Position numbers and translations under genes: made by a program
Notes under the pieces: model-generated
Database searches by the model: none
What the model saw: only the letters and a program-made list of their open reading frames with translations
Told to the model about the DNA's origin: nothing
DNA from: Mycobacterium sp.
GTDB taxonomy: Bacteria > Actinomycetota > Actinomycetes > Mycobacteriales > Mycobacteriaceae
Reading direction: 5' to 3'
Assembly (NCBI GenBank): GCA_028706695.1
Contig: JAQTVU010000034.1
Span: 1-10,241, forward strand
DNA: 10,241 nt
Part shown: positions 5,536-10,241 of the stretch, in pieces
How the letters are laid out: the number at the start of each line of letters is the position of its first letter
How positions within the stretch are numbered: the stretch's first letter is position 1

Positions 5536-6027
5536 TCACAGCAGCCACGCCGACCACAGGGTGATAAATCCCGAGGTCAGGAAGCCGCGCACCAACCTTT
5601 CCGGGACCCTGACGGCGGCGTAGCGTCGCAACACCTCTGCGACTGCATTAACGAGCCCCTGGGCACTGCGGTTCTTGACACAGACCGATCCCACACTGTA
5701 AAGCTTTGTTTCAATTCCCCGGTTCCTCGCCACGCTGCCGAATTCCGTTGGCGTCCAATGATGCAACGTGGCTTCCCAGTAACCTGGATTGTCGCCACGG
5801 TCTGCATGCAACCCATAACCGCGGCCGCGCCCCGCATGCTCCCACGCTTCGATGACGAGTCCGCCCTCTAACGCCCCGTGGACGTGGTAACGGTGAGGCG
5901 GACCCGGCCAATCATAGTGATAATCCGAATGTCTGACGACGACGGCACGAATACCGAACGCCGCTTCAAGCGCGCTCAGATACTCCGCATAAGCCTCAGC
6001 GATTAGCACGCGATCATCAACGCTCAT
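5536..6027 (-). CDS. Hypothetical protein, 163 aa, coupled to the glycine-rich protein gene
   Basis: I do not recognise this protein. The ATG at 6027 comes 5 bases after the stop of the 833-aa gene, with AAGGGC in the end of that gene as a possible ribosome binding site, so the two are probably co-translated. It looks like a soluble alpha/beta protein: an N-terminal helix (DRVLIAEAYAEYLSALEAAF), a His- and aromatic-rich middle (RHSDYHYDWPGPPHRYHVHG; EAWEHAGRGRGYGLHADRG; YWEATLHHW), and a helical C-terminus with a short hydrophobic end (GFITLWSAWLL). It has no signal peptide. Coupling to a secreted-type protein makes a dedicated chaperone or partner possible, but nothing in the sequence proves it. 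Confidence 0.75.
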   Translation of the reverse strand: MSVDDRVLIAEAYAEYLSALEAAFGIRAVVVRHSDYHYDWPGPPHRYHVHGALEGGLVIEAWEHAGRGRGYGLHADRGDNPGYWEATLHHWTPTEFGSVARNRGIETKLYSVGSVCVKNRSAQGLVNAVAEVLRRYAAVRVPERLVRGFLTSGFITLWSAWLL

Positions 6028-6032
6028 GCTGT

Positions 6033-8534
6033 CTATTCGCCCTTGAGTTCAGCGGCCACAGCTGCGGCGGCCGGAGAGGCGGTACGCACCATGGACCACG
6101 CGTAGAGCGCTCCTTCAAGCGCACCACTGGTGGTCTGATGCTGCACCGCAAGAAGCGCCTCGATCGAGTACGCCGTCACAAGAAGGTCGTGGCAGCGGCC
6201 GCCTCTGGTGTCGAGCTCACCGACGGGAACGTCACGCACATCCTCGCGCAATAGATGCTCCTTTGCGCACACGGTTTCGTGCTCGACGCGCAGACTGTTC
6301 CACTCATCGACGCTGACCGCTGACACAATCTGATGCTCGCCCAAATCGGCATTGTTGAGGGCGGCGTTGACATTGTCGCGATGCTCGCTCGCGCCAGCGA
6401 GCTTGAACGCGATGGTGCAGGCAGCTCGAGCGAGGTTGCGCGCCTGCCTGCGCTGCTTTTCGTGCGCAACACCCTTAGCCAGCCGTTGATAGTGCGCCTC
6501 CACATGATGGTTGACGCGATTCGCAATGTCTCCATCAATCTTCTCGGCGTGCGCGCGTTTACTCGGATCGACGATCGCAAACGGCACGCCAGCCGCCACC
6601 CCAGGCGAACTCGACCGAGTGGAAGCGAGAGCGGTCAGTTTCCCACCAACCGCGGCGGCGTATTCCACAATCACGCGTGCGGGATCAAGCAGTCCAGCCC
6701 ATTTTCCGGAGTCCGGATGATTCCAAGGGAACGCAACGTCCTCAGGCAAAATGACGCCTTCGGGAAGCCAGCTGCGACCTCGGTCGGTCGTAATCACGAT
6801 CTGCGACTTACCACCAGTCACGATCATGCCTGACGCCCAACCAACCGCCGCACCACCGCCAGCCGCTTCGATCACATTCTGGACAGCGGCCAGGGGGCTC
6901 AACGGAGAAGAGTCGATCAAGTCGCCGATCGGCTGAAAACCGAAGACCGGCGCGACCCCAAGGTCAGCCGCCGCCACAAGAGGTGTCGAGGCCGATGCCA
7001 ACCGCGCGTCCTCAGAAATCACCGGAGCCGCTGTCGGCACACCGGCCGGTGGACCGTTCGTATGTTGCTCCCCTGGTGCGTGACCGGCGTTAGGGCCCGA
7101 GTGCGCCCCAGCAGGCGGTGCGCCGGGAATCGCCTGAGGCAGTCCCGGAGTGGCTACCATCGGCGCTCCACCGGCACTCTGCGCCGGCATCGGGGGTGGC
7201 GCAGAGGCGGGTGCGGCCGGGGCCATCAGAGCGACCGGCGGCAAGCTCGGAATTGACGGGGGCGGCGGAACGGCCCCCGTTGTGAACGCGCTTGTAGTGA
7301 CCGCAGTTGTAATGGGACCGGTCGCGCCGATCGGCGCCATCGCAGGCGCCGTAGCGACCGACGCAATGTTCGACAGAGGCGCAACCCCAGCCACTATAGG
7401 CCCGGCCATAGCCGGCGTCACCGCTGCCGGCGCGCCCACCAGACTCGCCGCCGGCACAGCCGTTACCGGCGCGGGCGCCACAATAGTTGAGGGTGCGCTC
7501 GCTGGGGCCTGGACGGGTGCGAAGCCCGGCTGGCCCCCACCTGGGGCGCCGCTACCGAAACCGCCGCCAGCGCCCGACCCGCCGAAACCACCACCGCCCC
7601 CAGCCGCCGGCGACACCGGACCGCCACCAGGCATACCACCACCGCTAGGCATTCCTCCGCCTCCCGGCATACCGCCGCCGCCAAAGCCGCTTCCGCCGGA
7701 CGGGCCGACATGAGCTGCTGGAAGGGCGCCGAAGCCGCTGCCTCCGTGACTCGAACCGCCACCAGCGTTGCTAGGTCCACCACCGTGACCGAACCCGCTA
7801 CCACCATGGGTGCTGTTACCCAAGCCATGCGTGCCCTGTCCTGGCCCATGACCGAAACCGCTACCACCATGGCTCGAGCCGCCGGCGCCCGGTTTACCGC
7901 CCTGCCCGCCAGCGCCACCTTTCCCGCCCCCGTGTCCGAAACCGCTACCACCATGGCTCGCACCGCCCCCGCCCGGCCTACCCCCCTGTCCGCCGGCGCC
8001 GCCTTTCCCACCCGGAATCCCACCTGCGAATTCAGGGCCGGGTACGGCGCCGATTTGGGTGGCGGCTGCGCCGCTCAGCGATGCAACAAGTTGTTGGGCT
8101 TGCTCTTTGACAGCTTGGATCTCTTGATCGACGTCGATTCCGAAGAACTCGAGCACCGGACGGGCTGCCTGGAGGTCGGCGATGATCTCTTCGGCACTTG
8201 CCACGACGTTGGCTTGTTCTATCGACGTCGCGTTGATGATTCCCGCGATCGCAGTGACACCTGCGCTGGCGGCGGTGAATTGGGCTGCCGGTAGGTGTAA
8301 CTGCGCGAAGAACTGAGTCCACTTCGAGATGAGGGATGTCGCCAACACACCTTGGCCGTGGGGCGCGAGCTGGGTCGCAATCTTTGCTGGGCCTTCCTCG
8401 GCCGTCGCTAGGATTTGGGTGCCGGCCTGCGCGAGATCTCTAGCCATGGAGAGCAAGTGGGCTGGGTCCATCTGCTCTTCGTAGTAGTTGCCGCAGATCT
8501 CATCGGAGTTCGGCCCTGGCGGTTTGGGAGGCAA
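6033..8534 (-). CDS. Large glycine-rich ESX-type secreted protein candidate, 833 aa
   Basis: Regions in order: a helical N-terminal domain (about 23-160) without Sec signal, with amphipathic helices (SMARDLAQAGTQILATAEEG; ISKWTQFFAQL); a glycine-rich repeat region (about 165-330) with SHGGSGFG units and GGMPGGG units; a long Pro/Ala linker (about 330-540); and a folded C-terminal region (about 565-833). The last contains GWASGMIVTGGKSQIVITTD, RGRSWLPEGVILPEDVAFPW and DPARVIVEYAAAVGGKLTAL, then a helical end with NRVNHHVEAHYQRLAKGVAH. This resembles the DUF5632 and DUF5631 regions of mycobacterial ESX-linked proteins such as Rv2082, from memory. No canonical YxxxD/E secretion signal was found after the N-terminal helices. 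The TTG at 8534 is used because GAGG lies 10 bases upstream and the previous gene ends 12 bases before; ATG 8471 (MDPAHLLSM) is an alternative. The role is probably as a secreted or surface protein. Confidence 0.85.
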   Translation of the reverse strand: MPPKPPGPNSDEICGNYYEEQMDPAHLLSMARDLAQAGTQILATAEEGPAKIATQLAPHGQGVLATSLISKWTQFFAQLHLPAAQFTAASAGVTAIAGIINATSIEQANVVASAEEIIADLQAARPVLEFFGIDVDQEIQAVKEQAQQLVASLSGAAATQIGAVPGPEFAGGIPGGKGGAGGQGGRPGGGGASHGGSGFGHGGGKGGAGGQGGKPGAGGSSHGGSGFGHGPGQGTHGLGNSTHGGSGFGHGGGPSNAGGGSSHGGSGFGALPAAHVGPSGGSGFGGGGMPGGGGMPSGGGMPGGGPVSPAAGGGGGFGGSGAGGGFGSGAPGGGQPGFAPVQAPASAPSTIVAPAPVTAVPAASLVGAPAAVTPAMAGPIVAGVAPLSNIASVATAPAMAPIGATGPITTAVTTSAFTTGAVPPPPSIPSLPPVALMAPAAPASAPPPMPAQSAGGAPMVATPGLPQAIPGAPPAGAHSGPNAGHAPGEQHTNGPPAGVPTAAPVISEDARLASASTPLVAAADLGVAPVFGFQPIGDLIDSSPLSPLAAVQNVIEAAGGGAAVGWASGMIVTGGKSQIVITTDRGRSWLPEGVILPEDVAFPWNHPDSGKWAGLLDPARVIVEYAAAVGGKLTALASTRSSSPGVAAGVPFAIVDPSKRAHAEKIDGDIANRVNHHVEAHYQRLAKGVAHEKQRRQARNLARAACTIAFKLAGASEHRDNVNAALNNADLGEHQIVSAVSVDEWNSLRVEHETVCAKEHLLREDVRDVPVGELDTRGGRCHDLLVTAYSIEALLAVQHQTTSGALEGALYAWSMVRTASPAAAAVAAELKGE
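7621..7680 (-). repeat. GGMPGGG-type short tandem repeats in the 833-aa gene
   Basis: The minus strand encodes repeated GGGMP units: GGMPGGGGMPSGGGMPGG. Unit length is mostly 18 bases with substitutions at third positions. It follows the SHGGSGFG block and belongs to the flexible middle of the protein. Confidence 0.6.
7729..7960 (-). repeat. SHGGSGFG-encoding repeats in the 833-aa gene
   Basis: Four copies of a near-identical 21-25 base core (plus strand CCGAAACCGCTACCACCATGG) begin at 7729, 7789, 7852 and 7936, the last two being identical over 25 bases. Spacings of 60, 63 and 84 bases keep the frame. Each encodes HGGSGFG, separated by variable G/K/Q/P-rich stretches such as GGKGGAGGQGG. 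Confidence 0.8.
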
Positions 8535-8546
8535 AGGGTCTAGGCC

Positions 8547-9179
8547 TCACTTCGTGCAAAGCTGCTGCAGCGTCGCCAGGCTCGATTCGACCGCGGCGTC
8601 GTCCGCTTCGGTGATGGTGTGATCCGTCAATTTGTTCAAGTCGGTCCGCTTCGTTGCGATATAACCCTTGGCGGCCTCTACGACTTGCTGCGGGTCATTC
8701 GCCCCAATCTTCGACTCAAAGATGCTGAGGGTTTTCTCGATCGCCCCTTTTTGATTAGCGATCAACGTGTCAATGCCCGTCGTGTTCCAATCCCAGCCCT
8801 CCGGCAGTGCGGGGATCGTTCCCATCGCAGCGTCAGCAGCACGCCAGGCCTTGCAGGTCTGGGTGGAGTCGGTTGGCACCGAAGCGGATCGCGTCGGGGC
8901 GCTGGGCGCGGCCTGGTGAGACTTCTCGCCGCCGGCGATCACGATGGCGACTGCGATCAGCGCTCCGGCGAGGACGATTGCGGCCAGGGTGGCGTAGGGC
9001 ATCCACCGCCGGCTTTGCGGCGGCGGGTAGCCCGGGTAAGGCGGGGGCTGCGGGTACGGTTGCGGCGGCTGCGCGAGCCCGACCGGGTGTTGGCCGGGTT
9101 GCTGCGGCTGTGTCTGCGCCTCCATAGCCTGATGGTACTGCGATTTTGGTGCGTTGAGCAGGTCTGCTAATTGGTTCAT
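8547..9179 (-). CDS. Proline-rich single-pass membrane protein, 210 aa
   Basis: The layout is typical of mycobacterial proline-rich membrane proteins: a cytoplasmic N-terminal tail of about 57 residues rich in Pro, Gln and Tyr (QPYPQPPPYPGYPPPQ), an Arg-Arg pair, one membrane helix (about 60-84, YATLAAIVLAGALIAVAIVI), a Ser/Thr/Pro stalk, and an outer domain of about 105 residues. The outer domain has Trp residues (PEGWDWNTTG), helices, and two cysteines, C109 and C208, placed at its two ends, which suits a disulfide. The ATG at 9179 has AGAGAGG about 10 bases upstream; the ATG at 9125 has a poorer site. It is first in the minus-strand set with the 833-aa gene 12 bases behind, so it may anchor or help export that protein. 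Small membrane proteins in this position also occur near Rv2081c/Rv3901c, a comparison from memory. Confidence 0.85.
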   Translation of the reverse strand: MNQLADLLNAPKSQYHQAMEAQTQPQQPGQHPVGLAQPPQPYPQPPPYPGYPPPQSRRWMPYATLAAIVLAGALIAVAIVIAGGEKSHQAAPSAPTRSASVPTDSTQTCKAWRAADAAMGTIPALPEGWDWNTTGIDTLIANQKGAIEKTLSIFESKIGANDPQQVVEAAKGYIATKRTDLNKLTDHTITEADDAAVESSLATLQQLCTK

Positions 9180-9232
9180 TTTTGGGGGACCTCTCTGCTA
9201 GTGCCGGTTGGCTACTGGGTTTCCGTCGTTTG

Positions 9233-9269
9233 GCTGCTCGATCACGCGTGCATCTGGCGCGTGAGCAGC
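9233..9269. promoter_or_regulatory. Imperfect inverted repeat in divergent intergenic region
   Basis: GCTGCT (9233-9238) plus CACGCG (9243-9248) pair with CGCGTGAGCAGC (9258-9269), a 12-bp stem with a 4-base bulge CGAT and a 9-base loop. It lies between the start codons of the membrane protein gene (9179, minus) and the 316-codon ORF (9294, plus), the only control region available to both. It could be an operator or part of the leader of the plus-strand gene. No clear -10/-35 pair was assigned here. Confidence 0.4.
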
Positions 9270-9293
9270 GGTTTGTAGCGTTAGGCTTGGTAC

Positions 9294-10241
9294 ATGGCGG
9301 GTCCAGGTGGTGCGTACTTCAACATTCCCGAGTTCGTGGGGGGCTCGCGGCAGCTGGCTCAGGATGGGGCGAACGCCGGCCAGGCCGGGCAGGGCGGTTT
9401 GAACGGGTTCACCCCACCGGGGGCTAACAGCCCACACGGGCAGATCGCGACCGGCAAGATGGCCGACTGGCATGGCCAACTAGCAACAGCTCCCCCGCAG
9501 ATCAACAACGACGCCAACGGCAATGACCAGTACGTGAAGGGCGCTCTTCAGGACCTTGAGGGTATCGATTCGCAGAACGCCGGGCTGGTGAAGGCGGCGA
9601 GCCAGGATCCGATGGATCCGGAGTCGATCGACAAAATGGATCCGGAGTCGATCGACACAGATGCGCAGTCTGAAGCCAAAGACATGCTGAACAGCGACCA
9701 GACCGATCAGCAGATGCAGCAGATCATGCAGGAGCTGCTGCAGGAGGGCGCGCAGTTCGGTCAGCAAGCCAGCCAGCAGATCAGCCAAATGGTTAACCAG
9801 CTCAACCAGGCAATGAATCAAGTAGTGCAGCAGGTCAGCCAAATGGCCAGCCAGGCCGCCACTCAGGCCGCCTCACACGCCGCCAGCGACGCGCTGAACG
9901 CGGCCGGTGCCGGTCTCGCGGACGGCCTCGGCGCAGCAGGTGACGCCGGCGCCGGGACGATCCCCGCCGGCCTCGAAGAGCCCGTGACTCCGATGACAAC
10001 CTCGCCGGCACTCGTTCAAGGCACCGGACCGATCGCGCCGGCCGCCGCCCCGGCCACTGCAGCGGGGGCGCGGATGCCGATGATGCCCATGATGCCCATG
10101 CACGGCAAAGGCGAGAAGGACAAGCGGAAGCGGAATCCGAATATCTTCCCCGTAGGCCGTCTCTATGAGCCTCCGGCTGGCACGGTGCAAAACTTTGGCG
10201 CCAATCCCGAAATCGACGCCGCGGCACCACCCTTCGGAACG
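9294..10241 (+). CDS. ESX-accessory-type secreted protein candidate, at least 316 aa (3' end outside window)
   Basis: The ATG at 9294 opens a frame with no stop to the last base (948 bases, 316 codons); an in-frame TAG at 9282-9284 fixes the start, with AGG 8 bases upstream. Regions: a Gly/Ala/Gln-rich N-terminus (MAGPGGAYFNIPEFVGGSRQ) with a WHG tripeptide at residue 59; a tandem duplication MDPESIDK/MDPESIDT (107-122); a Gln/Met/Ser-rich amphipathic coiled-coil-like helix (about 125-200, QQMQQIMQELLQEGAQFGQQ); an Ala/Gly/Pro linker; Met-Pro repeats (261-269); and a conserved-looking tail with EKDKRKRNPNIFPVGRLYEP and FGANPEIDAAAPPFG. It has no Sec signal or membrane helix. The tail style resembles mycobacterial proteins beside ESX substrates, possibly the Rv2083/Rv3900c kind, which are of similar length; this is from memory. 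It shares a promoter region with the membrane protein and 833-aa genes. Confidence 0.85.
   Translation, partial: MAGPGGAYFNIPEFVGGSRQLAQDGANAGQAGQGGLNGFTPPGANSPHGQIATGKMADWHGQLATAPPQINNDANGNDQYVKGALQDLEGIDSQNAGLVKAASQDPMDPESIDKMDPESIDTDAQSEAKDMLNSDQTDQQMQQIMQELLQEGAQFGQQASQQISQMVNQLNQAMNQVVQQVSQMASQAATQAASHAASDALNAAGAGLADGLGAAGDAGAGTIPAGLEEPVTPMTTSPALVQGTGPIAPAAAPATAAGARMPMMPMMPMHGKGEKDKRKRNPNIFPVGRLYEPPAGTVQNFGANPEIDAAAPPFGT
9612..9659 (+). repeat. 24-bp tandem duplication in the 316-codon ORF
   Basis: Two adjacent 24-base units (9612-9635 and 9636-9659) begin ATGGATCCGGAGTCGATCGA and differ at one base near the end. They encode MDPESIDK and MDPESIDT, keep the frame, and look recent because third positions are identical. 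Confidence 0.9.

Noticed and set aside
5396..5557. Longer N-terminus for the 108-aa protein (start at 5557)
   Set aside because: It would overlap the 163-aa gene, the extra residues look non-coding, and the ATG at 5395 has a well-placed AGGA.
7150..7713. Plus-strand ORF of 187 codons (Gly/Ala/Pro-rich)
   Set aside because: It is antisense to the repeat region of the 833-aa gene, where low-complexity Gly/Pro codons give open frames on both strands.
9480..10230. Minus-strand ORFs of 105-131 codons at the right end
   Set aside because: They are antisense to the 316-codon plus-strand ORF, which has a continuous frame, a recognisable tail and coherent regions; the Leu/His/Arg-rich minus products look like complements of Gln-rich codons.

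Overview
The window is high-GC DNA from a mycobacterium, most likely a nontuberculous species or one of its plasmids or accessory islands. The protein set points there: a large glycine-rich secreted-type protein with a C-terminal region resembling mycobacterial DUF5632/DUF5631 proteins, a proline-rich single-pass membrane protein, and a 316-codon ORF with a KRKRNP...YEPPAGT...FGANPEI tail of the kind I associate with ESX (type VII secretion) accessory clusters. Family names are from memory; no search was run.

Left part (1-2210): the 3' two-thirds of a type I-E CRISPR nuclease-helicase Cas3, cut by the window edge just after its HD domain. Right behind its stop is one recognisable type I-E CRISPR repeat (2182-2210), possibly a second, decayed one on the stop codon, and a small hairpin between them. 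No Cascade, cas1 or cas2 gene follows, so the locus looks like the edge of a reduced or rearranged CRISPR-Cas system.

Middle part (2204-4412, minus strand): a tightly packed operon read right to left. It has an 88-aa protein built of two similar halves, a broken ADP-ribosyltransferase-like gene, an 83-aa helical protein, a proline-rich protein with a P60-like C-terminal domain lacking obvious catalytic residues (frameshifted at a C4 run), and a 62-aa ORF that may itself be frameshifted. Several frame changes cluster here while the flanking large genes are intact, so this looks like a decaying toxin/secretion module, or a stretch with local sequence errors. A 144-aa HTH protein is transcribed away from it; the shared intergenic region has a perfect 9-bp inverted repeat overlapping a TTGTGA-N17-TATTTT promoter, which suggests an autoregulated switch.

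Right part (5069-10241): a minus-strand set (210-aa membrane protein, 833-aa glycine-rich protein, 163-aa unknown, then a 108-aa accessory hypothetical) with a divergent plus-strand ORF of at least 316 codons that leaves the window. Together these look like a secreted-substrate cluster of the ESX type: a membrane protein, a large repeat-rich secreted candidate and a second secreted/accessory candidate sharing a divergent promoter region.
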